Assembly (NCBI GenBank): GCA_003990955.1
Contig: BIFV01000002.1
Coordinates: forward strand, 1 to 64,000
Length of the DNA: 64,000 nt
DNA from: Sporomusaceae bacterium FL31
GTDB lineage: Bacteria; Bacillota; Negativicutes; DSM-1736; Dendrosporobacteraceae
Direction: 5' to 3'
The translations under genes and the position numbers were made by a program. Positions 48,009-56,038 of the stretch are shown piece by piece; the first letter of the stretch is position 1; the number at the start of each line of letters is the position of its first letter. The notes under the pieces were generated by a model that searched no databases, was not told where the DNA came from, and saw only the letters and a list, made by a program, of their open reading frames with translations.

Positions 48009-48581
48009 TTATTTCCACAAATCTCGCCGACTTGTACTTACGGCATGGATTCCCTTTTGCAATGCACTCTGGGCATCTTCAGCAGTATAAATCAGTCCAC
48101 CAGCTAAAATCGGTAACCCTGTTTCTTTAAAAAGTTCCTGAATGGTAGAAGCCGGAACAGATGCTGGCAGTATTTCAACCGCATCAGGCTTACAGCTATG
48201 CAATAAATGAATACCTGAGCGCAAAGCTTCTGAATCCATTAAAAATAAGCGTTGGATGACAATCATGCCCTCTTCTCTGGCATACTTAACTAACTGAGGT
48301 TTTGTAGTGATAGCACCAGTCACACCCATTCGTGCTAAAAACTTGATGCCAGCTTTATCCTTACCAATACCTCCTAGTAAATCCAAATGTACCAGAACGC
48401 GCTTATTATACTTCTTTGCCTCAGCTAACAGCTCAGGCAAAATAATGATATCACCAAACAATAATATAACGCTTGGAGCAACAGTACTCGTTAACGCACT
48501 CTTAAAATCATTAATGGTACGGGCTGCAGGTACGATCGATCCCTCTGAAAATAAGCTATTACAGATTGTTCCTTGTCCCAT
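48009..48581 (-). CDS. glpP: Glycerol-3-phosphate responsive antiterminator GlpP
   Basis: 190-aa GlpP. The TIM-barrel-like family pattern is clear: SVILLFGDIIILPELLAEAKKYNKRVLVHLDLLGGIGKD, AITTKPQLVKYA, RLFLMDSEAL and GLPILAGGLI. It binds the leader RNA when glycerol-3-phosphate is present and lets glpF-glpK be transcribed. A weak AGAGATG lies upstream of the ATG. It is followed by the glpF leader within about 80 bases, on the same strand. Confidence 0.93.
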   Translation of the reverse strand: MGQGTICNSLFSEGSIVPAARTINDFKSALTSTVAPSVILLFGDIIILPELLAEAKKYNKRVLVHLDLLGGIGKDKAGIKFLARMGVTGAITTKPQLVKYAREEGMIVIQRLFLMDSEALRSGIHLLHSCKPDAVEILPASVPASTIQELFKETGLPILAGGLIYTAEDAQSALQKGIHAVSTSRRDLWK

Positions 48582-48799
48582 ATTTATTCATCATCTCTTT
48601 TACTGAATAATCATTTATATCTTAAATTCGTCTAAATTCAAAATATTCCTTCAAAATCCTTAAAGAAAAAAATCCCTGCCTAAAACATAAAAAAAACAGT
48701 TCATAAAAAAATCTTTTGGAGAAACTAGTTCTTAAGGAGGTTTTTTTTCTTCATTAAGTATACGATTTAGAATCAAAAAATTATGTCTGAGGTGATATT

Positions 48800-48970
48800 A
48801 TGGATAATGAGCAAACTAATCATACTAGCACAAATGACAACACGTATGCGAATACCAATGAAAAGGCTCCTGCGGCAAACAGCGAAAACGCTTATAAAGG
48901 CACTGGCATTAAAGCAACTGACGAAGAAAAGCCACTATACACTTCTGGAACATCCGAGATGCCCGCATAG
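48800..48970 (+). CDS. Small acidic hydrophilic protein, 56 aa
   Basis: Protein I do not recognise. It is Asn/Thr/Glu-rich, with no Cys or hydrophobic segment, beginning MDNEQTNHTSTNDNTY and ending TSGTSEMPA. Predicted disordered. TGAGGTGATATT precedes the ATG. It ends 34 bases before a strong terminator, which argues for a real gene. A second purine-rich RBS-like run (AAGGAGG) occurs 70 bases upstream without a matching frame. Confidence 0.65.
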   Translation: MDNEQTNHTSTNDNTYANTNEKAPAANSENAYKGTGIKATDEEKPLYTSGTSEMPA

Positions 48971-49004
48971 TTGTATTAGGATTCTTTCCATAGGTAACAA
49001 TACC

Positions 49005-49036
49005 AAATAGGGGTGGAATTGTCCACCCCTATTTTC
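49005..49036 (+). terminator. Terminator of the 56-aa gene
   Basis: AAATAGGGGTGG / CCACCCCTATTT stem with a 6-base loop and a following T-rich run. Confidence 0.9.
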
Positions 49037-49058
49037 ATTGTTCTCCTAAAAAAAACAG

Positions 49059-49086
49059 TTGACATAGTATGATTATTTAGTATAAG
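49059..49086 (+). promoter_or_regulatory. tRNA cluster promoter
   Basis: TTGACA (49059-49064), 16-base spacer, TATAAG (49081-49086), 28 bases before tRNA-Thr. Confidence 0.72.
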
Positions 49087-49114
49087 ATATGTAATGTCGC
49101 TAAGGCGATAAAAT

Positions 49115-49190
49115 GCTGGTGTAGCTCAATTGGTAGAGCAGCTGACTTGTAATCAGCAGGTTGGGGGTTCAATTCCTCTCGCCAGCTCCA
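49115..49190 (+). tRNA. tRNA-Thr (TGT)
   Basis: 76 bases with CCA encoded. The acceptor arms GCTGGTG / CGCCAGC pair, the T arm has GGTTCAATTC, and the anticodon loop CTTGTAA gives UGU. Confidence 0.95.
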
Positions 49191-49194
49191 TAAT

Positions 49195-49279
49195 GGATGG
49201 GTTCCCGAGTGGCTAAAGGGAGCAGACTGTAAATCTGCCGGCTTCGCCTTCGTTGGTTCGAATCCAACCCCATCCACCA
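49195..49279 (+). tRNA. tRNA-Tyr (GTA)
   Basis: 85-base class II tRNA with a long variable arm and encoded CCA. The anticodon loop CTGTAAA gives GUA, and the acceptor GGATGGG pairs with CCCATCC. Confidence 0.95.
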
Positions 49280-49283
49280 TTAT

Positions 49284-49360
49284 GGCGGCGTAGCTCAGCT
49301 GGCTAGAGCATGCGGTTCATACCCGCAGTGTCCGGGGTTCAAATCCCTGCGCCGCCACCA
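49284..49360 (+). tRNA. tRNA-Met (CAT), elongator-like
   Basis: 77 bases with encoded CCA. The anticodon loop TTCATAC gives CAU. The fully paired acceptor (GGCGGCG / CGCCGCC) fits an elongator rather than initiator tRNA-Met; an Ile2 (lysidine) tRNA cannot be excluded by eye. Confidence 0.9.
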
Positions 49361-49371
49361 TTTAAAATTAA

Positions 49372-49397
49372 AACCTCGCTGATGCAGCGAGGTTTTT
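49372..49397 (+). terminator. tRNA cluster terminator
   Basis: AACCTCGCTG / CAGCGAGGTT stem with a 3-base loop and six T residues. Confidence 0.92.
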
Positions 49398-49406
49398 TGT
49401 TTCCTA

Positions 49407-49982
49407 TTAATACAAATCTCCATGATAACTATACCAAGCACCTTTCCCCCGTAAAATGTCGCCACCCGATCCTGGCTCATCGCCAGCCTTAATCACCCAG
49501 AAATCCCACCTTTCCATAGAATTTGCCGGCCCGTAAGGTTCATGCCAACGAGAATCGCCGTCCATATTGTCAGCCGCTTCAGCATGAGTCATAACATGGG
49601 TGTTATCCATCGGAATATTAAATACATTGGTTAAGACAGCCAAGGCTTGAGCAATAGCCTCTACTTGCTGCTCTGTTGGAGGCTCAGGGCCTAAATCATC
49701 GGTCGACTGGGCATTGTAAGCACAAGCAGCCGAAATAGCTACTGCACCGCTATTCCGATGATAAGTGTGCAGCTTATATTCATTAAAATCATCAGTACTT
49801 ATAAACAGTTCTCCACCTTGACCGACATTAATATGATAATCGGTAAAATACTGGTCATAATGCCCGGCAGACCAATGAATATATATTTTAATCGGACGGC
49901 CCATTTTATCCGCAACTTTTTGTAAATTCTCTTTTGCTTCTTCAGCCTTACATCGAAGCTCTGACAATACGATCTGTCTCAT
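49407..49982 (-). CDS. N-acetylmuramoyl-L-alanine amidase-like protein
   Basis: About 191-aa protein with the Amidase_2/PGRP-type fold. The first zinc ligand is probably in IYIHWSAGHY, with the YHINVGQGGEL and YHRNSGAVAISAAC blocks. A second His lies in THVMTHAEAADN and acidic residues follow (DGDSRWHEPYG). No signal peptide is seen, so it is either cytoplasmic (for example phage-like or spore-expressed) or exported by another route. GGAGTG lies 7 bases before the ATG at 49982. Peptidoglycan substrate is inferred from the fold. Confidence 0.75.
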   Translation of the reverse strand: MRQIVLSELRCKAEEAKENLQKVADKMGRPIKIYIHWSAGHYDQYFTDYHINVGQGGELFISTDDFNEYKLHTYHRNSGAVAISAACAYNAQSTDDLGPEPPTEQQVEAIAQALAVLTNVFNIPMDNTHVMTHAEAADNMDGDSRWHEPYGPANSMERWDFWVIKAGDEPGSGGDILRGKGAWYSYHGDLY

Positions 49983-50011
49983 AGCCACTCACTCCCCGCA
50001 CAAGTTAATAG

Positions 50012-50042
50012 GACTGATTATACTATACTATACTATACTATG
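50012..50042. repeat. TATAC pentanucleotide repeat
   Basis: Five consecutive TATAC-phase units (TATACTATACTATACTATAC...). It is a simple tandem repeat that could vary in copy number. It lies between the amidase gene and the symporter promoter. Confidence 0.8.
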
Positions 50043-50190
50043 CATACAGCAGCATTATTGGCAACTCACAAGCCCCTACTAGTTTAATCCAGATATGAAG
50101 CACTTCAACACAGCGCCAACAATTAAGACAGCCTTCTACCGAATAAAGCACGTGGCATCCACCAAAGAACATTTGTCCATTTGCTTTCTA

Positions 50191-50219
50191 TTGACAATTA
50201 CACATTAAGTCGATATAAT
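50191..50219 (+). promoter_or_regulatory. Promoter of the T-box symporter transcript
   Basis: TTGACA (50191-50196), 17-base spacer, TATAAT (50214-50219): a consensus sigma-A promoter directly in front of the T-box leader. Confidence 0.85.
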
Positions 50220-50239
50220 CACTTTAACAAGATAATATT

Positions 50240-50538
50240 TTACTGGTAATGACGGAAAAAAGTAACTTGGCAAGATTCATTCAGAGAGCTAGTGGTTGGT
50301 GCGAACTAGCTGAAACGGCTTAGTGAAGTTCCTTCCTGAACTGCAGGCTGAAATAATAGTAGGCTTTGCCGTACATCTACGTTACAGATTTAAAGTAATC
50401 TTATGATAAATATAGGGTGGTACCGCGGCAGCTCGCCCCTCATGCGGTACCCTTTTTTATTTTCTCAGAAGATCAATTTGGGTGGTACCACGGTAACTAT
50501 CGTCCCTCTTAATGTTAAGAGGGACGATTTTTTCTTCT
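50240..50538 (+). promoter_or_regulatory. T-box leader with two successive antiterminator/terminator modules
   Basis: One stem I with AGTAA, CAGAGAGC, GGTTGGTGCGAACTAGC, then GAA-GTT-CC, which places GUU (valine) in the specifier position. Module 1: GGGTGGTACCGCGG (50414-50427), then a GGTACCGC / GCGGTACC stem and six T (50444-50458). Module 2: GGGTGGTACCACGG (50480-50493), then an ATCGTCCCTCTTAA / TTAAGAGGGACGAT terminator with six T (50499-50534). Both antiterminators keep UGGU, complementary to an ACCA tRNA end. The amino acid assignment is tentative. Confidence 0.85.
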
Positions 50539-50584
50539 AAATTAAACATTGGAAGAAATAAAAAAATATTTCTAGGAGGTCTCT

Positions 50585-51997
50585 ATGAATATTCCATTAA
50601 TTATTGTCTCAATTTATATCGCTTCACTATTTGCAATCAGCTATTACGCTAAGAAGCGGTCTAGCGGCAGCGCAACCAATTATGTTCTTGCCGGAAGACA
50701 ACTAACAACCCCTTTAATAACTGTATCAATTGTCGGTTTGGCAGTAGGTGGAGCTTCAACAATCGGAGTAGCTGAACAAGCCTACAAAGTTGGCTTATCT
50801 GCAGGCTGGTATACAACGGCCTGGGGCATTGGAGCCATCGTTATGGGTATGCTTGTCGCAAAAAAATATCGTGAATTAAATATTACGACAATTCCTGAAC
50901 TTCTGGGTCGCTACTATGATAAACGAGGCATGATTGCCGGAGTAGCTTGCCAAATCGTTATTCAATTGGTAGTCATGTCACTGCAATATATAGCAGGTGG
51001 CAGCATACTATGTGCATTAGTGCCTGAAGTATTTACTTTTACTTCCGGAGTATTAACAAGTGCTGTTGTTTTCATTAGCATAACAGCTATTGGTGGAATG
51101 TGGTCAGCAAGTCTATGCAATATTTTAAATGTTAGTTTAAAATATATCGGAATTATATTGGCCACTATTTTCAGCATTAATCATGCTGGTGGTATTGAAA
51201 GCATCAAGATTCAGCTTCCGCCCAACGTTCCTTATCTCGATTTATTTGCTGGTGTTGGCCTGCTAGGCATTTTAAGCTGGATTATTGTTCTCGTTACTGT
51301 TAATTTGTCTTTACAAAGTATCATTCAAATCTCGCTTGGTGCTAAAGACGTCCAAACAGCCCGCCGTGGTTTTATCATTGGCGGTTTGATGATGCTTCCC
51401 ATCGGTTTTGTTAGTGCCATGATGGGCGTTATTGCCAAAACTATGTTTCCTGATGTCAGTCCGGCGATGGCTTTACCAATGACCATCATGTCATTAAATC
51501 CAATATTGGCCGGAATAACACTGGCAGCCTTATGGGCAGCTGACGTCTCAACAGCTTGCAGTTTATTGCTTAGTTCAGCCACACTATTTTCACAGGATAT
51601 TTATAAAAAATTCATTAACCCTACTGTAAGTGAGAAGCACTTCCTGACTATAACCAAAGGATCGGTAGTTGTATTAGGGCTATTAACCCTGCTATTTGCA
51701 ATGACCATTAGCGGAATTATCAATACACTGATGATTGGCCTTAGTCTTACTGCCGCTTTCAGTATTACCGTCTTATTTACACTTTTTGCACCAGGCCTAT
51801 GCCGGAAGAGTTCTGCTTTCTTCACCATCATAACCGGTTTAGTAGTTCTTATCCTCTGGCAAACCGTTCCGGCAGTTCGTATTTTTCCTCACGTAATCTA
51901 TCTGGAATGGCTAACTTGTCTTGGTGCTTTTCTCTTAACTTACTTATTGGATCAAGCCCCCATCAATTTTCAATCCCCTGATCAGGCGAAAGCTTAA
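50585..51997 (+). CDS. Sodium:solute symporter family transporter
   Basis: 470-aa SSS-family transporter with about 13 membrane segments. The N-terminal YVLAGRQLTTPLITVSIVG, GAIVMGMLVAKKYRELNITTIPELLGR and GGMWSASLCNILNVSLKYIG are family landmarks. The substrate is not readable from sequence; the T-box leader with a probable Val specifier suggests an amino acid or a precursor. The last 12 or so residues (NFQSPDQAKA) are encoded by DNA homologous, in antisense, to the end of the DMT gene at 60030. GGAGGT precedes the ATG. Confidence 0.88.
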   Translation: MNIPLIIVSIYIASLFAISYYAKKRSSGSATNYVLAGRQLTTPLITVSIVGLAVGGASTIGVAEQAYKVGLSAGWYTTAWGIGAIVMGMLVAKKYRELNITTIPELLGRYYDKRGMIAGVACQIVIQLVVMSLQYIAGGSILCALVPEVFTFTSGVLTSAVVFISITAIGGMWSASLCNILNVSLKYIGIILATIFSINHAGGIESIKIQLPPNVPYLDLFAGVGLLGILSWIIVLVTVNLSLQSIIQISLGAKDVQTARRGFIIGGLMMLPIGFVSAMMGVIAKTMFPDVSPAMALPMTIMSLNPILAGITLAALWAADVSTACSLLLSSATLFSQDIYKKFINPTVSEKHFLTITKGSVVVLGLLTLLFAMTISGIINTLMIGLSLTAAFSITVLFTLFAPGLCRKSSAFFTIITGLVVLILWQTVPAVRIFPHVIYLEWLTCLGAFLLTYLLDQAPINFQSPDQAKA

Positions 51998-52100
51998 CCA
52001 CTATCCATGCCGTTCGTACTTAGACTTTCTTCAGCATTAAGTTTCTATAATGCTGCAAGACCAGCTGTTTATTAGAAAAACCACTGACCCAACCACTCCA
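51961..52100 (-). pseudogene. Remnant of an EamA/DMT transporter gene
   Basis: The minus strand aligns by eye with the last 45 codons of the DMT gene at 60030-60983. Shared stretches are TTTTTCT-AT-AACAGCT, CAGCATTATA, GTGGTTAAGCTTTCGCC versus TTGGTTAAGCTTTCGCC, and GGGGATTG. Small deletions break the frame. The rest of the gene is missing. At about 52100 the similarity jumps to the flank upstream of the intact DMT gene. Confidence 0.75.
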
Positions 52101-52102
52101 AA

Positions 52103-52143
52103 AAAGACTTGAGTAAAGCGAGTTTTGCTTACTCAAGTCTTTT
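52103..52143 (+). terminator. Symporter terminator
   Basis: AAAGACTTGAGTA / TACTCAAGTCTTT stem with an inner AGC/GCT extension. A closely related hairpin lies at 61035-61070 upstream of the intact DMT gene, part of the duplicated flank. Confidence 0.82.
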
Positions 52144-52285
52144 ATATTGATGCTTACAAGATTATAGGCATGCTCCAGGAGCATAGCAAACCGCAATCAT
52201 TGCGAGCACCTTATACTTCAAACACAGGATTGTCGACTCTGCTTACTATTTTAGCAAGCTAAAAGCTTTATAATGAAAGAACAAT

Positions 52286-52329
52286 AACTAAGCCCAAAAG
52301 TACTATAACAAGCACTTCCAGGCTTAGTT
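52286..52329 (-). terminator. Probable terminator of the eut operon
   Basis: AACTAAGCC / GGCTTAGTT stem with an inner AAGT-G-C pairing, about 20 bases after the eutC stop. The T-run is weak. Confidence 0.65.
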
Positions 52330-52347
52330 TCAGCAGATAATATACAA

Positions 52348-53118
52348 TTATATCTTCAGCGTAACACCACTGTTTTGTTCGCGCAGCAGCACTTCAACCA
52401 ACTGAACAATCTGAGCACCAGCCTCTACTGGCGGAATTCCTTTCCTATGAATATTGGAAATAACATTCCGCTGTGACTCCGGTTTCAACGGACTTGATTC
52501 ATAAGCCATATACGAGCTCATGCTTTCGCCAGTTGCTAATCCTGGCCTTTCCCCAACAAGTAATACCGTCACTTTGGCTGCAAGAGCTTCACTAATTTGA
52601 TCCATAGTAGCCACCCGGCCATATTTGATAAAAATGGGTATTCCCAATGCATGGCCATTGGCCGTTACTCCATCCACAATAACCGGATAAATATCGGCAA
52701 TATTCGCATTAATCGCAGGGGAGCTCAAACCGTCAGCCACAAGAATTTGCACCACCGGACTGGCACTGCAGTTTCTTTTAATTCCTGCAATTGTTTCAGA
52801 TGAAAATCTGCGACCTAAATCTGGCCTGGTAATATATTGTTCTTTATCTTTAGCTAAAGTTTTAACCTTATAAAAACCAAGTTGATCAATGATTTTTTCA
52901 TCGACAGTTGACCACACCGCATCCATTGCTACCGCATGATCAGCCCGAAATCGAAGCAAGGTTTCAGTCTTGACCCGATCTCCAGCCCGGCCTACGCAAA
53001 TACGGGCATTCGTAGATTTTTTAAGCCGGATACAGCTTTCCTGGTCCTTTGGCCGATCTACAGTGCTCCTGCCCGTATAATCAGTGGCCGCTATATCGCC
53101 AATAAATTCTTCTTCCAT
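52348..53118 (-). CDS. eutC: Ethanolamine ammonia-lyase small subunit
   Basis: 256-aa light chain of adenosylcobalamin-dependent ethanolamine ammonia-lyase, which splits ethanolamine to acetaldehyde and ammonia. Signature segments are NARICVGRAGDRVKT, LRFRADHAVAMDAV, VADGLSSPAINAN and LLVGERPGLATGESMSSYMAYE. GGAGGTGAAG precedes the ATG. It is last gene of the operon, 11 bases after eutB. Confidence 0.96.
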   Translation of the reverse strand: MEEEFIGDIAATDYTGRSTVDRPKDQESCIRLKKSTNARICVGRAGDRVKTETLLRFRADHAVAMDAVWSTVDEKIIDQLGFYKVKTLAKDKEQYITRPDLGRRFSSETIAGIKRNCSASPVVQILVADGLSSPAINANIADIYPVIVDGVTANGHALGIPIFIKYGRVATMDQISEALAAKVTVLLVGERPGLATGESMSSYMAYESSPLKPESQRNVISNIHRKGIPPVEAGAQIVQLVEVLLREQNSGVTLKI

Positions 53119-53129
53119 ATCTTCACCTC

Positions 53130-54488
53130 CTAAACTGTAAATAGCGAGGGGTCACCAGCCTGAGCAGTCAGACGGCCTTCCGTCATAATCCCTAGTCTTT
53201 CCATTCGTTCGGCAAATTCTTTTATCGGTGTTTTTCCAGTAAGCTCGCGCAAGGCAGCCATATCATGATAACTAGTAGTCTGATACATGAGCATAACATC
53301 ATCACCGCCAGGGATACCCATGAAATAAGTACAATCACCAGCAGCCAGAATCATAGCCAGATTTTCCAGATCATTTTGGTCGGCTTTCATATGATTGGTA
53401 TAACAAACATCCACGCCCATTGGCAAACCCGTTAATTTTCCCATAAAGTGATCTTCCAGTCCCGCTCTAATCATCTGACGGCCATCATATAAATATTCCG
53501 GTCCAATAAAGCCGACAACAGTATTAACTAAAAACGGGTGATACCGCTTTGCCAAACCATAGCAGCGTGCTTCCATAGTAACCTGATCAGCATCATTATG
53601 GCCTTCCGACGATAGTTCTGATCCCTGCCCTGTTTCAAAATACATAAAGTTTTCTCCTGCCGAGCATTTCCTGGACTGCATCAATTGATAGGCTTCGTCC
53701 ATTAACCTGACATGAATACCAAAAGCTTCATTAGATTTTTGTGAACCAGCCAGACTTTGAAACATTAAATCCATTGGGGCTCCTCTTTTCAAGGCTTCCA
53801 TCTGGGTAGTCACATGAGCCAAAATACAATTTTGGGTTGGAATTTCCCATTTCGTCATAAATTCTTTAAACTGTCTTAAAAGAGCCGTAATACTCTCAAT
53901 ACTGTCAACAACCGGATTCAAACCAATAACGGCATCTCCGACACCATAACTAATCCCCTCCATGACTGAGGCCATAACACCACCGATGTCATCAGTCGGG
54001 TGATTTGGCTGCAACCGGGATGATAAAGTTCCGGGCTTACCAATCGTAGTATTGCAAGTTGCGGTAACCCTTAGTTTTTTAGCTGCATAAACTAAATCCA
54101 AATTGCTCATAAGCTTAGTCACACCGGCAATCATTTCAGCTGTTAAACCATCCCGAATTGCTGCCAGTGATGAACTGTTACTTTTTAAAATAAACTCTCT
54201 AAATTCGCCAACCGTCATCGATTTTATTTGATTATAAGAATCAGTCACAACTGCATCCTGAATCACTCGGGTTACTTCATCGGCTTCATAAGGAATAACC
54301 GGGTTATTACGCAGTTCTTCCAGCGTCAGCTCAGAGAGTACCACTTTGGCAGCTACTCTTTCCGCCGTACTTGTCGCCGCAATACCGGCTAAATTATCGC
54401 CTGATTTCTCCTCATTCGCTTTTGCTAATACCTCTTTTACATCTTTGAACCGGTATATGCTGCCAAATAGTTTTGTTTTTAAAATCAT
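53130..54488 (-). CDS. eutB: Ethanolamine ammonia-lyase large subunit
   Basis: 452-aa catalytic subunit, TIM-barrel, carrying the substrate and cobalamin sites. Landmarks are GTLSSRLQPNHPTDD, EGISYGVGDAVIGLNPV, CILAHVTTQMEALKRGAP and CYTNHMKADQNDLENL. AGGTG lies 7 bases before the ATG. It pairs with eutC; the reactivase EutA is encoded directly upstream. Cobalamin is required. Confidence 0.97.
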   Translation of the reverse strand: MILKTKLFGSIYRFKDVKEVLAKANEEKSGDNLAGIAATSTAERVAAKVVLSELTLEELRNNPVIPYEADEVTRVIQDAVVTDSYNQIKSMTVGEFREFILKSNSSSLAAIRDGLTAEMIAGVTKLMSNLDLVYAAKKLRVTATCNTTIGKPGTLSSRLQPNHPTDDIGGVMASVMEGISYGVGDAVIGLNPVVDSIESITALLRQFKEFMTKWEIPTQNCILAHVTTQMEALKRGAPMDLMFQSLAGSQKSNEAFGIHVRLMDEAYQLMQSRKCSAGENFMYFETGQGSELSSEGHNDADQVTMEARCYGLAKRYHPFLVNTVVGFIGPEYLYDGRQMIRAGLEDHFMGKLTGLPMGVDVCYTNHMKADQNDLENLAMILAAGDCTYFMGIPGGDDVMLMYQTTSYHDMAALRELTGKTPIKEFAERMERLGIMTEGRLTAQAGDPSLFTV

Positions 54489-54523
54489 TGATCTTCACCT
54501 GCTTCCTGTACTCAGCATAAAAA

Positions 54524-55930
54524 TTAGTTTTTAAAAATCATCGTCTTGATAATCACCGGCACTACATTGCCAATTGGCTTACCGATATCAATATAATCAC
54601 CGCAATCGACTTTGATTTTATCCAGGCAAATGACTGGCTTGGAATTCTTAGTTAATATATTGATGGTCTGACCCAAGGCTTTGGCAAAATCATTTTCGAC
54701 AACGACAATAATGGCTTCGTTACTATGAGCATTAACAGCAATGATTACTCTGGCCAGTTCTTTTATTTCATCATACGTAGGACAAGCAGGCCCCTGGAAA
54801 GCAATAGCTGCGTTTGTTACTTTATATAACCCACTTCGCGCCCGGATAGCACTGCAGATATCGGCAATTTCACTTTTAGCATGACCAGCCTGAATAATTG
54901 GAATATTTTTTAATGGCAATACAGCCTCGTTACACACAATAGTACTACCACTTATTTTTACTGAATGGCTGCCAGCACCAACTGCGGTTGCCCTTATTTT
55001 TTCCTTTGGCAGCAAAAATCGACTGCGATATTGTTCAAAAGCTGCTCGTATTGACTGTCCCAGCAAAGGGCCAATATCACCAAATTGCCGGATTTCCTGC
55101 AACGTAGTGACGGAAACATTGCCATAGATAAACTCAGCAACGCCACCGGAAAACATCATATAGTTAGGCACTAAGCCTTTATGTCTATGATGAATAAATA
55201 AGCTTCCTATATCTGGATTGATCGGCTTGTTTTCAGTAATCGCGATAAGACCTGCAGCCAAAAAATCAGTTAACCGCCTTAATTGCTTAACTGTTGGAAT
55301 TTCGCCCACCAACAACTTCAGCCGCAAACCGCTAATCACAGACTTTAACTTGTCAGAAATATAAGTAATCCGCCCGCCGGAATCAAGCTGAATTAATCTG
55401 CCGCCAATATCCAGTGCAAAAGAATCAATGACCTCCCCGTCAAAAAACACTGCCGCATTGGTAGTGCCACCGCCAATATCAAAGTTTATCACATGATCAG
55501 TGAAGATTTTGGACTGATCACGTGCACCAGCGCCACACCCAGCTAAAATTCCTTCTAAATCAGGACCGGCTGTAGCCACAACAAAATCGCCGGCAAACTC
55601 AGCAAGCTCACGTAAGACTTCTTCTGCATTTTCTTTGCGCGCTGTTTCGCCAGTTATAATAATAGCACCTGTGGCGATAGCTCCTTTTCGAACAGCCGCT
55701 GCCTGATACTCGCTGCTTACAATTGCTTTTAGACTGACCATATCGATAACTTCGCGGGAAAGCAGCGGTGTAAAATGGACTCTACTTTTGTATACAATAT
55801 CAGTTTGAGCAATCTTTACCTCAGAAGCCACCAAAGCCGTTATCTTGCTTTCCACCGTAATTTTACTAAAAATGACCTGAGTTGTCGTTGTGCCAATATC
55901 AATTCCCACACTTAAAAATTCCCTTTTCAC
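54524..55930 (-). CDS. eutA: Ethanolamine ammonia-lyase reactivating factor EutA
   Basis: About 468-aa ASKHA-fold ATPase that exchanges inactivated cobalamin from EutBC. It begins MKREFLSVGIDIGTTTTQVIFSK, with the phosphate-binding GTTTTQ, then NFDIGGGTTNAAVF and FSGGVAEFIYG. The GTG at 55930 is chosen by comparison with EutA proteins, whose N-terminus ends (L)LSVGIDIGT. The RBS is weak and the frame extends 21 codons upstream. It lies 35 bases before eutB and 108 bases downstream of the permease gene. Confidence 0.92.
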   Translation of the reverse strand: MKREFLSVGIDIGTTTTQVIFSKITVESKITALVASEVKIAQTDIVYKSRVHFTPLLSREVIDMVSLKAIVSSEYQAAAVRKGAIATGAIIITGETARKENAEEVLRELAEFAGDFVVATAGPDLEGILAGCGAGARDQSKIFTDHVINFDIGGGTTNAAVFFDGEVIDSFALDIGGRLIQLDSGGRITYISDKLKSVISGLRLKLLVGEIPTVKQLRRLTDFLAAGLIAITENKPINPDIGSLFIHHRHKGLVPNYMMFSGGVAEFIYGNVSVTTLQEIRQFGDIGPLLGQSIRAAFEQYRSRFLLPKEKIRATAVGAGSHSVKISGSTIVCNEAVLPLKNIPIIQAGHAKSEIADICSAIRARSGLYKVTNAAIAFQGPACPTYDEIKELARVIIAVNAHSNEAIIVVVENDFAKALGQTINILTKNSKPVICLDKIKVDCGDYIDIGKPIGNVVPVIIKTMIFKN

Positions 55931-56038
55931 CCTGCAGTTGATCAACTCCCTTGTTTTATCAATTCTAATGAGGAATACCATGAAACTCAGCACCCCTCAT
56001 TAGATATGGAATAAACTGCCTTATTGCCGAATATACGA

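Noticed and set aside
49077..49280. Minus-strand frame across the tRNA genes
   Set aside because: Antisense of tRNA-Thr and tRNA-Tyr; a familiar artefact.
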